Assembly: GCF_001654865.1 (NCBI RefSeq)
Contig: NZ_LXEO01000002.1
Location: forward strand, 124,001 to 188,000
Reading direction: 5' to 3'
DNA: 64,000 nt
Origin: Buttiauxella noackiae ATCC 51607
Lineage (GTDB): Bacteria > Pseudomonadota > Gammaproteobacteria > Enterobacterales > Enterobacteriaceae
The notes beneath the pieces were generated by a model. The model had not been told where the DNA came from and ran no database searches. It saw only the letters and a list, made by a program, of their open reading frames with translations. Made by a program: the position numbers and the translations under genes. Below are positions 10,369-19,317 of this stretch, in pieces (positions within the stretch are counted from its first letter, which is position 1; the number at the start of each line of letters is the position of its first letter).

Positions 10369-10433
10369 ACCAATGGTTATCACCATTGGTGCAGAAGCGA
10401 AACGCACCATGCACTAAAGTGGTGCGTTTTTAT
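10369..10433 (+). terminator. Two hairpins after mdlB; the second ends in a T-run
   Basis: Bases 10369-10390 form ACCAATGG / CCATTGGT around a six-base loop. Bases 10403-10426 form CGCACCA / TGGTGCG followed by TTTTTA. The second hairpin fits a rho-independent terminator for mdlAB. The same bases contain the NtrC-type site listed separately. Confidence 0.6.
10410..10426. promoter_or_regulatory. NtrC (GlnG) enhancer site for glnK-amtB
   Basis: TGCACTAAAGTGGTGCG matches the NtrC dyad TGCACYAWAWTGGTGCA at all but two positions. It lies about 120 bases upstream of the sigma54 promoter, a normal enhancer distance. A second half site, TGCACCAAAAT, starts at 10348. Confidence 0.75.
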
Positions 10434-10530
10434 TCTCTAAGAACTTTCTTAATCCCAGTCATCGTAATTTCTCTCCTGAAAATCCCCATTTGGCGCGGTT
10501 TAACGCGCTGAAAATAGCTGTTTTTCAAAT

Positions 10531-10547
10531 TTGGCATGGCCTTTGCT
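10531..10547 (+). promoter_or_regulatory. Sigma54 promoter of glnK-amtB
   Basis: TTGGCATGGCCTTTGCT carries the -24 TGGCA and -12 TTGC elements with the standard four-base spacing (consensus YTGGCACRNNNNTTGCW). It lies about 55 bases upstream of the glnK start. Confidence 0.88.
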
Positions 10548-10600
10548 TTATCTAATTCGTATCGCAGAGGCAATTACCCAATTCTGACTGGAGGGGATCT

Positions 10601-10939
10601 ATGAAGCTGGTTACCGTGGTTATCAAACCGTTCAAACTCGAAGACGTTCGCGAAGCGCTGTCTTCAATCGGTATTCAAGGGCTGACCGTGACTGAAGTGA
10701 AAGGCTTTGGTCGCCAAAAGGGTCATGCAGAGTTGTACCGCGGTGCTGAGTACAGCGTCAATTTCCTGCCTAAAGTGAAAATTGATGTGGCAATTGCCGA
10801 TGATCAACTCGATGAAGTTATTGATGTCATTAGCAAAGCTGCCTATACCGGCAAGATTGGCGATGGCAAAATTTTCGTTGCTGAGTTGCAACGGGTCGTC
10901 CGCATTCGTACCGGCGAAGCCGACGAAGCTGCACTGTAA
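10601..10939 (+). CDS. glnK: Nitrogen regulatory protein P-II GlnK
   Basis: This 112-residue PII protein forms a trimer that senses ATP/ADP and 2-oxoglutarate and blocks the ammonium channel AmtB when nitrogen is plentiful. The T-loop carries the uridylylation site Tyr51 in ELYRGAEYSVNF. GGAGGGG lies just upstream of the start. The amtB start lies 31 bases after the glnK stop. The sigma54 promoter and NtrC site indicate induction under nitrogen limitation. Confidence 0.97.
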   Translation: MKLVTVVIKPFKLEDVREALSSIGIQGLTVTEVKGFGRQKGHAELYRGAEYSVNFLPKVKIDVAIADDQLDEVIDVISKAAYTGKIGDGKIFVAELQRVVRIRTGEADEAAL

Positions 10940-10970
10940 TCGTCTTGCCACTCGTGAAGGGATGGAAAAA

Positions 10971-12257
10971 ATGAAAAAATTAGCCTCTATCTTAGGCGTT
11001 GTAGCCCTGGCACTAGCGCCATCAATTGCCCTTGCGGCACCGGCTGTGGTCGATAAAGCAGATAACGCCTTTATGATGATTAGCACCGCATTGGTGCTGT
11101 TTATGACAATTCCGGGACTGGCACTGTTTTACGGCGGCCTGATTCGCTCTAAAAACGTGCTGTCAATGCTGACTCAGATTACGGTTACGTTTGCCTTGGT
11201 TTGTGTGCTGTGGGTAGTTTACGGTTACTCATTAACCTTTGGTGCCGGTGGTAACTTCTTCGGTAACTTCGATTGGGTAATGTTGAAGAACATTCAGCTC
11301 ACTGCGCTGACAGGCTCTTTCTACCAATATATTCATGTTGCGTTCCAGGGCTCCTTCGCCTGTATCACTGTTGGCCTGATTGTTGGCGCACTGGCTGAAC
11401 GTATTCGCTTCTCGGCTGTACTTATCTTTGTCGTAATTTGGCTGACGCTTTCATACCTGCCGATTGCACATATGGTATGGGGTGGTGGTCTGCTGGCGAC
11501 GCATGGCGCAATGGACTTTGCAGGCGGCACAGTGGTGCACATTAACGCCGCCGTAGCAGGCCTGGTGGGTGCGTACCTGATTGGCAAGCGTGTCGGTTAC
11601 GGTAAAGAGGCGTTCAAACCGCACAACCTGCCGATGGTATTTACCGGCACAGCAATTCTCTATTTCGGCTGGTTTGGCTTCAACGCAGGCTCTGCAAGTG
11701 CTGCTAACGAAATTGCTGCATTGGCCTTTGTGAACACTGTTGTTGCAACAGCGGCAGCCGTTCTCGGTTGGGTATTTGGTGAGTGGGCATTGCGCGGCAA
11801 ACCGTCTTTGCTGGGTGCGTGTTCCGGTGCTATCGCAGGACTGGTTGGTATCACTCCAGCGTGTGGTTATGTTGGTGTCGGCGGTGCATTGATTATCGGT
11901 ATCGTTGCAGGTCTGGCTGGCTTATGGGGCGTGACGCTGCTGAAAAAATGGCTGCGTGTAGATGACCCTTGTGATGTGTTCGGTGTCCATGGCGTGTGCG
12001 GTATCGTTGGTTGCATCATGACGGGTATCTTCGCCGCGCCATCTCTTGGCGGTGTGGGTTACGCAGAAGGCGTGACTATGGGTCATCAACTGCTGGTGCA
12101 GTTAGAAAGTATCGGTGTGACGATTCTGTGGTCTGCGGTAGTCGCATTCATCGGCTTCAAAGTTGCCGATCTGACTGTGGGCCTGCGTGTACCTGAAGAG
12201 CATGAGCGCGAAGGTCTGGACGTTAACAGCCACGGCGAAAATGCTTACAACGCATAA
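10971..12257 (+). CDS. amtB: Ammonium channel AmtB
   Basis: This 428-residue inner-membrane ammonium channel equals E. coli AmtB in length. A signal peptide (about residues 1-22, ending ALAA) is followed by eleven membrane helices. Conserved segments include FYGGLIRSKN, HVAFQGSFACITVG and VFGVHGVCGIVG, which contain the pore and its twin histidines. The start at 10971 is chosen because AAGG lies at good spacing; MEKMKK from 10962 would leave almost no spacing, and the long upstream extension overlaps glnK. Confidence 0.96.
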   Translation: MKKLASILGVVALALAPSIALAAPAVVDKADNAFMMISTALVLFMTIPGLALFYGGLIRSKNVLSMLTQITVTFALVCVLWVVYGYSLTFGAGGNFFGNFDWVMLKNIQLTALTGSFYQYIHVAFQGSFACITVGLIVGALAERIRFSAVLIFVVIWLTLSYLPIAHMVWGGGLLATHGAMDFAGGTVVHINAAVAGLVGAYLIGKRVGYGKEAFKPHNLPMVFTGTAILYFGWFGFNAGSASAANEIAALAFVNTVVATAAAVLGWVFGEWALRGKPSLLGACSGAIAGLVGITPACGYVGVGGALIIGIVAGLAGLWGVTLLKKWLRVDDPCDVFGVHGVCGIVGCIMTGIFAAPSLGGVGYAEGVTMGHQLLVQLESIGVTILWSAVVAFIGFKVADLTVGLRVPEEHEREGLDVNSHGENAYNA

Positions 12258-12272
12258 ATCATTCAATAATAA

Positions 12273-12301
12273 AAAAGGCGGAGCATGTGCACCGCCTTTT
12301 T
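12273..12301. terminator. Bidirectional terminator between amtB and tesB
   Basis: AAAAGGCGG and CCGCCTTTT arms flank a ten-base loop, with A-run and T-run on opposite sides. The hairpin serves both convergent genes. Confidence 0.85.
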
Positions 12302-12317
12302 GCTTTTAAACGGCAGG

Positions 12318-13178
12318 TTAGCTGCGCTTACGCATCACCCCTTCTTGCACCGTCGACGCAACTAAAACACCGTCACGGGAATAAAACTCTCCACGCACAA
12401 AACCACGCGCGCTGGAGGCCGAAGTGCTTTCCACGCTGTACAGCAGCCAGTCATTCATATCGAACGGACGGTGGAACCACATTGAGTGATCGATGGTGGC
12501 AACCTGCATGCCCGGCTCCAGGAAGCCTACGCCGTGAGGCTGAAGCGCGACCGGCAGGAAGTTGAAGTCTGAGGCATAGCCCAACAAATACTGATGTACG
12601 CGCAAATCGGCTGGCATCTGACCATTGGCCCGCATCCACACCTGGCGCACCGGCTCATCAACGTGGCCTTGCATTGGGTTATGGAACACCACCGGGCGAA
12701 TCTCCAGCGGCTTTTCACACAGAAACTTCTCTTTGAGCGTCTGAGGCAACAGCTTTTCAAACGCCATGGCGATTTCAGTTTCTGATTTCAGGTTTTCCGG
12801 GGCGGGGGCCGCAGGCATGGTTTTTTGATGCTCAAAGCCTGTTTCTGGCGCCTGGAAAGAGGCTGTCATGTAGAAAATCGGTTTGCCATTCTGAATTGCC
12901 GCCACCCGACGGGCGCTGAAGCTATTGCCGTCGCGCAGCGTTTCAACGTCATACACAATCGGTTTTTGGCTATCGCCTGGACGCAGAAAGTAGCTGTGGA
13001 ATGAGTGCACCAGGCGGTCAAGTGGTACGGTTTCTTTAGCGGCATATAACGCCTGGCCAACGACTTGCCCACCAAACACCTGACGTAAACCTAAGTCCTC
13101 GCTCTGGCCACGAAAAATACCTTCTTCAATCTTTTCCAGATTGAGTAATGCCAACAAATTGCTGAGCGCCTGACTCAT
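12318..13178 (-). CDS. tesB: Acyl-CoA thioesterase II TesB
   Basis: This 286-residue double-hotdog acyl-CoA thioesterase has the family N-terminus with [23 protein letters not shown] and the conserved C-terminal segment ending VQEGVMRKR. The catalytic Asp is in DHSMWFH. The length and place, convergent with amtB and divergent from ybaY, match E. coli. TesB hydrolyses a broad range of acyl-CoAs in the cytoplasm. Confidence 0.96.
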   Translation of the reverse strand: MSQALSNLLALLNLEKIEEGIFRGQSEDLGLRQVFGGQVVGQALYAAKETVPLDRLVHSFHSYFLRPGDSQKPIVYDVETLRDGNSFSARRVAAIQNGKPIFYMTASFQAPETGFEHQKTMPAAPAPENLKSETEIAMAFEKLLPQTLKEKFLCEKPLEIRPVVFHNPMQGHVDEPVRQVWMRANGQMPADLRVHQYLLGYASDFNFLPVALQPHGVGFLEPGMQVATIDHSMWFHRPFDMNDWLLYSVESTSASSARGFVRGEFYSRDGVLVASTVQEGVMRKRS

Positions 13179-13394
13179 AAAAGGTCCTCAATAAAAGAAA
13201 TTTAAATCGTGCAATTGGCCTGATTATAACAGGTTTCCAACATTCTCCACGTAGTGGCCCGACCTGATGATCTGTTTCGGTTTTGGGCAAAAATCAGTTA
13301 TATGTGCCACACTTAGCGTGATAAGCATGTTTAACCACTCATTACTCGTAGGCCTCAGGCTTGCGGGTGCATTGATAATAAGGAGAACAAATCA

Positions 13395-13970
13395 ATGAAA
13401 CTTGTGCACACGTTAAGTGGTTTAGCCATTGCGGTTGCGATGGCGGGATGCGCGCAGAAAAGTGCCGATATCCCAACGCCTGCACCTGCTGCAACGACCT
13501 CATCCGCAGCGGCAACGGCTCAGTCTGATATTAAACAGCCTAACGTTTCTGGTACGGTCTGGATTCGTCAGAAAGTCGCATTGCCGCCTGATGCAGTACT
13601 CACTGTAACGTTATCTGATGCCTCTTTGGCGGATGCTCCGTCAAAAGTGCTGGCGCAAAAAGCGGTGCGTACCGAAGGGAAACAGTCTCCGTTCAGTTTT
13701 GTGCTGCCGTTTAACCCGGCTGATATACAGCCAAACGCGCGCGTTATCCTGAGTGCGGCCATCACCGTGAACGATAAACTGATGTTTATCACCGATACCA
13801 TTCAGCCGGCAGTGAATCAGGGTGGGACAAAAGTGGATCTGACGCTGGTTCCTGTTCAGCAAACGGCGGTCCCAGTTCAGACTAGTGGCGGAGCGGCAAC
13901 AACAGTGCCATTAACTTCACCGACTCAGGTAAACCCTTCTTCAGCGGTTCCTGCGCCGACGCAGTTTTGA
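13395..13970 (+). CDS. ybaY: YbaY-family outer-membrane lipoprotein
   Basis: This 191-residue protein has a lipoprotein signal peptide with lipobox MAGC (lipidated Cys19). A linker rich in Ala, Thr and Ser follows, then a beta-rich YbaY domain (about 50-150, starting VSGTVWIRQKVALPPDAVL) related to the META/pilotin-like fold. The Pro- and Thr-rich tail is low complexity. AAGGAGAA lies upstream of the start. The function is unknown; the location between tesB and atl is conserved. Confidence 0.92.
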   Translation: MKLVHTLSGLAIAVAMAGCAQKSADIPTPAPAATTSSAAATAQSDIKQPNVSGTVWIRQKVALPPDAVLTVTLSDASLADAPSKVLAQKAVRTEGKQSPFSFVLPFNPADIQPNARVILSAAITVNDKLMFITDTIQPAVNQGGTKVDLTLVPVQQTAVPVQTSGGAATTVPLTSPTQVNPSSAVPAPTQF

Positions 13971-13974
13971 TCGA

Positions 13975-13999
13975 ATGCGCCTCTGCGGAGGCGCTTTTT
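13975..13999 (+). terminator. Rho-independent terminator after ybaY
   Basis: GCGCCTC and GAGGCGC arms with a four-base loop are followed by TTTTTA, directly after the ybaY stop. Confidence 0.85.
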
Positions 14000-14309
14000 A
14001 GTCATTCCAGCGATAACGTTCCATATCAATATACCCATCTCCAGAAACCATGATGCCTTCTGAAAGCAGGGCTTGCCGTTGGCGTTGCAGATCCGGGCCA
14101 GTGAGGGAAATCTGCCCATGCCGATTGACCACGCGATGCCAGGGTAACTTGCTGCCTTCGGGCAAACGTTTGAGAACGCCCCCCACTTGCCTTGCGGCAC
14201 GTGGTGAACCCGCCAGGCGTGCTACGTCACCGTATGTTGTGACAAACCCTTCTGGAATAGCGGCGATAATCTGGTAAACGCGTTGTGGGAATGAGTCGTG
14301 ATTATCCAT
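13998..14309 (-). CDS. atl: Alkyltransferase-like DNA-binding protein Atl (YbaZ)
   Basis: This 103-residue protein resembles the DNA-binding domain of O6-alkylguanine-DNA alkyltransferases. The active-site Cys of the PCHRV motif is replaced by Trp (LPWHRVVNRHG), the hallmark of ATL proteins. ATLs bind O6-alkylguanine lesions without repairing them and hand them to nucleotide excision repair. The start at 14309 is preferred because GGAG lies six bases upstream of it on the coding strand; an in-frame ATG at 14321 gives four extra residues and no better ribosome binding site. Confidence 0.93.
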   Translation of the reverse strand: MDNHDSFPQRVYQIIAAIPEGFVTTYGDVARLAGSPRAARQVGGVLKRLPEGSKLPWHRVVNRHGQISLTGPDLQRQRQALLSEGIMVSGDGYIDMERYRWND

Positions 14310-14473
14310 AGAAAACTCCATAGCAGGATGCCGCTAAGGATAATCGGCGTAGGCTAAACTGAAAAGAAAAACGGAGGCTGCGCAAGAAAGCAACACCTGA
14401 CCGCTCCTTGCTTGCAATTGCATAGGGCAACATGGATAATGCGCCAGCGCGTTAGGTAACTAGCGCTCTCAAT

Positions 14474-14587
14474 GGGGGCCCTGTTGGTTCTCCCGCAACA
14501 CTAATTTGTGAATTCGGTCAGGTCCGGAAGGAAGCAGCCGCAGCAGATGACGTGTGTGCCGGGATGTAGCTGGCAGGGCCCCCACCC
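14474..14587 (+). ncRNA. ffs: 4.5S RNA of the signal recognition particle
   Basis: The 114-base gene matches E. coli ffs closely. It begins GGGGGCCCTG and ends with the pairing strand CAGGGCCCCCACCC. In between lies the conserved SRP domain IV loop GGTCAGGTCCGGAAGGAAGC and its partner GCCGGGATGTAGCTGGC. It binds Ffh to form the signal recognition particle. The 152 bases between atl and ffs hold its promoter; no other gene is seen there. Confidence 0.98.
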
Positions 14588-14656
14588 AATTCTGGGTATC
14601 AAAGATTCAGCCTTAAATCCTCCCAAACGTTTTACTCATACACAACCACATACTTT

Positions 14657-16087
14657 CTAAACCACAATCCCTCTGCCTGAATAACTTCCTGTTTGTGTCA
14701 GGTGCTCCCAAATAGGCTGTAATCGTTCAAGTGCGGCACGCATTTGTGCAGGTTCAAGTGTGAACGGTAGCCGTAAATAACGCTCAAACGCCCCGTCAAC
14801 GCCGAAGCGTGGCCCTGCGCCAATACGGATACCGATAGCCTCTGCGCTTGCTGCAAAAACCGTCGCCAGTGGTTTTGGTAGTTCAATCCACCAGGATAAA
14901 CCGCCTTGCGGTATGACCGTCATTTTCCAGTCCGGGAATAATTCTTTAACGATCTCCGAGCAGGCATCACGTTGCTGACGTAGCATTTCGCGGCGTTGCG
15001 GCTGGAAGTTTTCGGCCTCATTAAACAGATTGATGGCGGCGAGCTGTTCGAGTATTGGCGAGCCTAAATCCAACGAGTCGCGAATTTGAATCAACGAAGC
15101 AATGGTGCGCGAGCTGGCGCGAATCCAACCCAATCGTAAGCCTCCCCAGAAACTTTTCCCGGCAGAGCCCAGCGTGATAACCCGATCCGCTTCGTCGAAA
15201 GCGGCTAGTGGAGGCGGTGGTGGATTGTCATACCACAGGTCTACCATGGTTTCATCGACCACTATGGTGGTACGTGTCCTTGCGGCAATATCAGCAATGG
15301 CTGAACGTGTTGCAACATCCATGCAGTGCCCGGTTGGGTTATGAAAATCGGCAAGTAAATAGGCGAGACGGGGTGAGGTTTGTGCAATGGTTGCCGCGAA
15401 CCCATCGGTATCCCAGCCATGTTCGGTCAGGCTTACGGGAACGGCCCGGCATGAAGCGCCTTTAATGGCTGTGAGTGCCATAGGGTAGGTGGGGTGATCA
15501 AGAACTACGCGATCGCCTGGGCCTGTCAGCAGGCGCAAAACCAGGCCAAAACCACTAAGCGCACCATTAACTATCATAATCTGATCGGCATTTGTTGGCA
15601 GTCCACGCTCGACATAACGTTGTGCAATGACATGACGTAATTCAGCTAAACCTTGTTGATTGTAACCGGTGCTACTCAAGTGTTCAGGTAATGCAATCAG
15701 CGCGTTAGCATAGGCCTGGTGAATTTCCGGCCCGGCGGAAAGTGCTGCAGTTGAAAGATCCAGGGTTGTGGCACGCCCGGGGAGTGGCGAAACGGTTTGC
15801 TTGCCTTCCGGCAACATTGTGACGGAACCGGAACCCTGGCGGCTTGCCAGATATCCCTCATCACGTAATTGTGCCAGCGCAGTGGCGACCGTTGTGCGGC
15901 TTACGCGCAGTGCAGCTGCCAACTCACGTTCCCCCGGCAGTCGGCTATCCAGCGGTAAGCGTCCATCCAGAATCAATAACCGTAATCCATCCGCCAGTTG
16001 CCGATACACCGGAGTACGCGGTAAATCCTGATGCCAATTCCCCAGCAGTTTTACCAGAGATACTGAACCCGTTCTGCGCTGTGCCAT
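14657..16087 (-). CDS. MocR-type PLP-dependent transcriptional regulator (YczR-like)
   Basis: This 476-residue fusion has an N-terminal GntR winged helix (about 25-90, PGERELAAALRVSRTTV) and a C-terminal fold-type I aminotransferase-like domain. PLP site residues are visible: Asn250 in DFHNPTG, Asp278 in VVDET and Lys311 in GSAGKSFWGG. A run of five prolines lies at 289-293. It is divergent from a YczE-family membrane protein, a pair for which the name YczR is used in comparative genomics. Such regulators sense PLP or a PLP-amine adduct. The effector here is unknown. The gene is absent at this place in E. coli. Confidence 0.85.
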   Translation of the reverse strand: MAQRRTGSVSLVKLLGNWHQDLPRTPVYRQLADGLRLLILDGRLPLDSRLPGERELAAALRVSRTTVATALAQLRDEGYLASRQGSGSVTMLPEGKQTVSPLPGRATTLDLSTAALSAGPEIHQAYANALIALPEHLSSTGYNQQGLAELRHVIAQRYVERGLPTNADQIMIVNGALSGFGLVLRLLTGPGDRVVLDHPTYPMALTAIKGASCRAVPVSLTEHGWDTDGFAATIAQTSPRLAYLLADFHNPTGHCMDVATRSAIADIAARTRTTIVVDETMVDLWYDNPPPPPLAAFDEADRVITLGSAGKSFWGGLRLGWIRASSRTIASLIQIRDSLDLGSPILEQLAAINLFNEAENFQPQRREMLRQQRDACSEIVKELFPDWKMTVIPQGGLSWWIELPKPLATVFAASAEAIGIRIGAGPRFGVDGAFERYLRLPFTLEPAQMRAALERLQPIWEHLTQTGSYSGRGIVV

Positions 16088-16174
16088 AGCAATCCACTTT
16101 GTATTAACTGGACCTTAATATAGTAACCATTTTCCATAATAGTAAAGCCACAAAAGATCTCTGAGGTGAAGATA
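16088..16174. promoter_or_regulatory. Divergent promoter region of the MocR / YczE pair
   Basis: The 87-base gap contains two direct copies of ATAGTAA at 16120-16126 and 16139-16145, 19 bases apart, next to TTAACTGGACCTTAA at 16104-16118. MocR regulators often bind direct repeats, so these are candidate operator parts. The assignment is inferred. Confidence 0.4.
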
Positions 16175-16792
16175 ATGATCGCTCGTCGATTGCTGCAACT
16201 GTATATCGGGCTGGTATTGTACGGCGTTTCCACGGCTATGTTCGTACGTGCCAATTTAGGTGCTGATCCCTGGAACGTATTCCACTTAGGCATTGCTCAG
16301 ATCTTCTCCCTCAATATTGGCATGGTGATGATTTTGGTCGGTGCGTTGGTACTGCTGCTGTGGATTCCACTGCGCCAGAAACCAGGTCTTGGCACGATAA
16401 GCAACGTGGTTGTTTTGGGACTTGCCGCTGATGCCGCGTTAGCAATAATGCCGCCGGTTGAATCATTGGTGGCACGAAGTTTCTTACTATTTGCTGCTAT
16501 TTTGGTGAATGCCATTGCTACCGGAATGTATATCGGTGCGGGTTTTGGCTCTGGCCCGCGTGATGGCTTGATGACCGGAATCAACGCCCGTACTGGCTGG
16601 TCTGTACGTAGTGTGCGAACCTCAATTGAGCTAACGGTTTTACTGGCAGGCTGGCTGATGGGAGGCACATTTGGCGTAGGTACGGTGCTCTACGCGCTGG
16701 CAATTGGCCCGCTGATTCAGCTCTGTTTGCCGTGGTTCCGCATTCAAAAGCATGCACAAAAAAACCTGGTTGAACCGACGATCGTGCCCTAA
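16175..16792 (+). CDS. YczE/YitT-family membrane protein
   Basis: This 205-residue protein has five or so hydrophobic segments (for example about 5-25, 48-70, 78-95, 100-125 and 155-180) with short loops. The sequences RANLGADPWNVFHLG and GAGFGSGPRDGLMTG are two related copies of the family's glycine-rich motif, suggesting an internal repeat. GAGGTGA ends five bases before the ATG at 16175; a GTG at 16166 inside that site is rejected. Function unknown. Its divergent MocR neighbour suggests control by PLP or an amine. The next gene starts 34 bases downstream and is likely cotranscribed. Confidence 0.8.
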   Translation: MIARRLLQLYIGLVLYGVSTAMFVRANLGADPWNVFHLGIAQIFSLNIGMVMILVGALVLLLWIPLRQKPGLGTISNVVVLGLAADAALAIMPPVESLVARSFLLFAAILVNAIATGMYIGAGFGSGPRDGLMTGINARTGWSVRSVRTSIELTVLLAGWLMGGTFGVGTVLYALAIGPLIQLCLPWFRIQKHAQKNLVEPTIVP

Positions 16793-16826
16793 TGTTGAAG
16801 CCAAACCCCCATTGGATGAGGTAGCG

Positions 16827-17645
16827 ATGAATAGCAAGGTTATCAGCAACGCGGCGGCGCACTGGAGTAGCCATCAGTTGGCTGAAATTCTTTCCCACTG
16901 TTTTGAAGGATATCTGGTCCCTTTCACCATTGATGGTGAAACTTTTGCTTCACGTTTTAGCGCTGAAGATATCAGTTTCAATGACAGCAAAGTCTGGACG
17001 CACAATGGTGAGCCAAAAGCACTGGCGCTAATCACACGCCGTGGGCAAAGTTGTCGCCTTGCTGCATTCGCCATTCGCCCGGAATTGCGTGGGCAGGGGT
17101 TTGGCAAACTATTCATGCAGGAATTAATTGATGGTGCGCGCGAGCGCGGTGACCGTAACTTTTGGCTGGAAGTTATTGTTGGCAACGAGAGTGGGGTGTC
17201 ACTGTATGAACGTATGGGTTTTGTTCGCCAGCAGACATTGGTCGGGTTTGGTACTACTCAGTCGCCGCAATTTACAGAAACCGGCGAATTGCAGGAAATC
17301 GACCCGCTGGTGATGGCGAAAAAAATGATGACGGATGACAGCCTGAATTTGCCGTGGTTAAGCGCACCTGAAACGCTCTATAAATTACCGGGTAAAGCCT
17401 ACGTTCTGAACGACATTGCATACGCAATGGTTGCCACAACCCCGCAGCACAGACTCCGTATGCTCTATGTTGACCCGCTAGCGCGTGGTAAAGGTCAGGC
17501 GAAAAAATTGCTTACGTTACTGCGTGAACGTTTCCCTGGGTTATATACCGCTACAGCTATCCCTGAGCAGCTGGCACCACTTTATTTGAGCAGTGGCTAC
17601 AGGCAGGATCCCATTACCCAATATGAGATGCTGCTCAAATTATGA
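16827..17645 (+). CDS. Tandem GNAT-domain acetyltransferase
   Basis: This 272-residue protein has two GNAT folds. The first carries the acetyl-CoA loop RGQGFG at 88-93, following LAAFAIRPEL. The second, shorter one carries RGKGQA at 220-225, following MLYVDPLA. The family is annotated as GNAT N-acetyltransferase; the substrate cannot be told. The start at 16827 removes a stretch overlapping the yczE 3' end. The GAGGTAGCG upstream supports it. It probably forms an operon with the membrane protein before it. Confidence 0.82.
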   Translation: MNSKVISNAAAHWSSHQLAEILSHCFEGYLVPFTIDGETFASRFSAEDISFNDSKVWTHNGEPKALALITRRGQSCRLAAFAIRPELRGQGFGKLFMQELIDGARERGDRNFWLEVIVGNESGVSLYERMGFVRQQTLVGFGTTQSPQFTETGELQEIDPLVMAKKMMTDDSLNLPWLSAPETLYKLPGKAYVLNDIAYAMVATTPQHRLRMLYVDPLARGKGQAKKLLTLLRERFPGLYTATAIPEQLAPLYLSSGYRQDPITQYEMLLKL

Positions 17646-17741
17646 GCGGGTAGTATCCATTCTTAACGACTAAACTTATCAATCGTAATCATCACGGGTG
17701 GAAATTATCTGCCCGTATTCCCCACACCGTGGAGGTTCACA

Positions 17742-18095
17742 ATGAGTTACGTTGATGGTTTCGTTGTTGCGGTACCCGCAGACAATAAAGAAGCATATAA
17801 GCAGTTAGCCGCAAAAGCGGCACCGTTATTTAAAGAGTTTGGTGCGATACGCGTCGTAGAGTGTTGGGCTGATGATGTGCCTGACGGCAAACTCACTGAT
17901 TTTCGCATGGCGGTGAAAGCCCAGGAGAGCGAAGAAGTGGTGTTTAGCTGGATTGAGTACCCATCTAAAGAAGTGCGGGATGCCGCGAATGCGAAGATGA
18001 TGTCTGACCCAAGGATGAAAGAGTTTGGCGAGTCGATGCCATTTGATGGCAAACGTATGATCTATGGTGGCTTTGCGCCAATTCTGGATGAATGA
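17742..18095 (+). CDS. ybaA: DUF1428 family protein YbaA
   Basis: This 117-residue protein is nearly identical to E. coli YbaA over its length (YVDGFVVAVPADNKEAY at the start, FDGKRMIYGGF near the end). It belongs to DUF1428, a ferredoxin-like (dimeric alpha-beta barrel) family of unknown function. GGAGG lies seven bases before the ATG. In E. coli it follows ffs directly; here three genes intervene. Confidence 0.93.
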   Translation: MSYVDGFVVAVPADNKEAYKQLAAKAAPLFKEFGAIRVVECWADDVPDGKLTDFRMAVKAQESEEVVFSWIEYPSKEVRDAANAKMMSDPRMKEFGESMPFDGKRMIYGGFAPILDE

Positions 18096-18111
18096 TTAGA
18101 CTACTGATAAG

Positions 18112-18172
18112 GTCACCCTCACCCCGACCCGCTCCCTGAGGGTTAGCAGGAGAAGGTTAGGGTGAGGGTGAT
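18112..18172. repeat. Inverted repeat between ybaA and norW
   Basis: TCACCCTCACCC at 18113-18124 and GGGTGAGGGTGA at 18160-18171 are perfect 12-base inverted copies around a GC-rich 35-base spacer. This resembles a repeat family common in enterobacterial intergenic DNA. It lies between convergent genes and may act as a shared 3' structure. Confidence 0.65.
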
Positions 18173-18183
18173 TGATTCAAAAT

Positions 18184-19317
18184 CTACAGTACTAATTCCC
18201 GCAGTAAACCAAATGCCAGTTTCATATGCGCTTCACTAACAATAAACGCGCGCAACTGCTGTGCCTCATCAAAACCTTTGGCAATCAGACCCTGCGGATC
18301 TGCGGTGATTTGCCAGCTTAAATCCGTGCGCTGCGTTTCGCCCGCCAGATGCAATGGCAGTTCAGGTGTTTTCACCTTGACCAGCATTGCCGGAAGCGCA
18401 AGACCATCGGCGGCACCGAGCAGATTTTTAGCAAGCGTCATGGCACTAAACTGAATCGGTTGCAGGAATGGCAGCACTTTACCGTCAATTTCTGCACAGT
18501 CGCCCAGAGCGTATATATTCGCGTCCGATGTCTGCAACTGGCGGTTAACCTGAATACCCCGGCTTACTGCAATCCCGGCATGCTGCGCAAGACTGATATT
18601 AGGGCGCAGTCCGATGGCAGCTACAACCGCATCAACACCGACAATTCTCCCGTTGCTTAATGCTGCGCTGATGCCCTGTGGCGTTTTGCTGAGGGACTCC
18701 AGACGCTGGTTAAATAACAGTTCCACACCCATTTGATTCAGGCGGTGCTGAAGGCGACTACTCACTTCAGCAGGCATCAGTGAGGCGAGTAGGCTTGCGG
18801 AGTTATCCACCACAATCACCTGTTTACCCGCACGGCAAAAATCCATCGCCAATTCTGTACCAATCAGGCCGCCACCTAAAATCATCACGCGCTGTGCATC
18901 GCGCAGTGACGATTCGCATGCCAGGTACTCCTGCTGGCTGTTTAGCGTCAGCATCAGCTCTTTGCCTGGTATTGGCGGAAGCAGGGCGCTTGAGCCCGTT
19001 GCCAGTACCAGTTTGTCGTATGAAAACTGCTGACTGCCACATTTAACTATGCGTTCACGTGGGTCGATGTCCGACACCCATGTATTGGTGTTTAGCGTCA
19101 GATTAAATTGTTCAGCAAACTCCCCGGCACGCTGCCGGGTGAGATCCTCTGCGCGTTGATTCAAACTGATAACGTGGCTGAGATCGGGTTTGTTGTACTC
19201 ATCCATGCTGTCTGCGGCAATCATGCGCACAGGTACCTGTGCATCATGTTTACGGATGTTTTTGACCAGTTGGCGGGCGGCGAAGCCCGAGCCAATGATT
19301 ACAATGCCATGATTCAT
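18184..19317 (-). CDS. norW: NADH:flavorubredoxin reductase NorW
   Basis: This 377-residue FAD-dependent pyridine nucleotide-disulfide oxidoreductase family protein passes electrons from NADH to the rubredoxin domain of NorV. The FAD motif GSGFAA is at residues 9-14, and the NADH-binding motif [10 protein letters not shown] lies near 150. The FAD ribityl motif IYALGDCAE is near 270. Its ATG overlaps the norV stop (ATGA), showing translational coupling. Length equals E. coli NorW. Confidence 0.95.
   Translation of the reverse strand: MNHGIVIIGSGFAARQLVKNIRKHDAQVPVRMIAADSMDEYNKPDLSHVISLNQRAEDLTRQRAGEFAEQFNLTLNTNTWVSDIDPRERIVKCGSQQFSYDKLVLATGSSALLPPIPGKELMLTLNSQQEYLACESSLRDAQRVMILGGGLIGTELAMDFCRAGKQVIVVDNSASLLASLMPAEVSSRLQHRLNQMGVELLFNQRLESLSKTPQGISAALSNGRIVGVDAVVAAIGLRPNISLAQHAGIAVSRGIQVNRQLQTSDANIYALGDCAEIDGKVLPFLQPIQFSAMTLAKNLLGAADGLALPAMLVKVKTPELPLHLAGETQRTDLSWQITADPQGLIAKGFDEAQQLRAFIVSEAHMKLAFGLLRELVL

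Noticed and set aside
10782-12257. Longer AmtB starting inside glnK
   Set aside because: The extension has no homology and removes the signal peptide from the N-terminus; AAGG before 10971 supports the shorter form.
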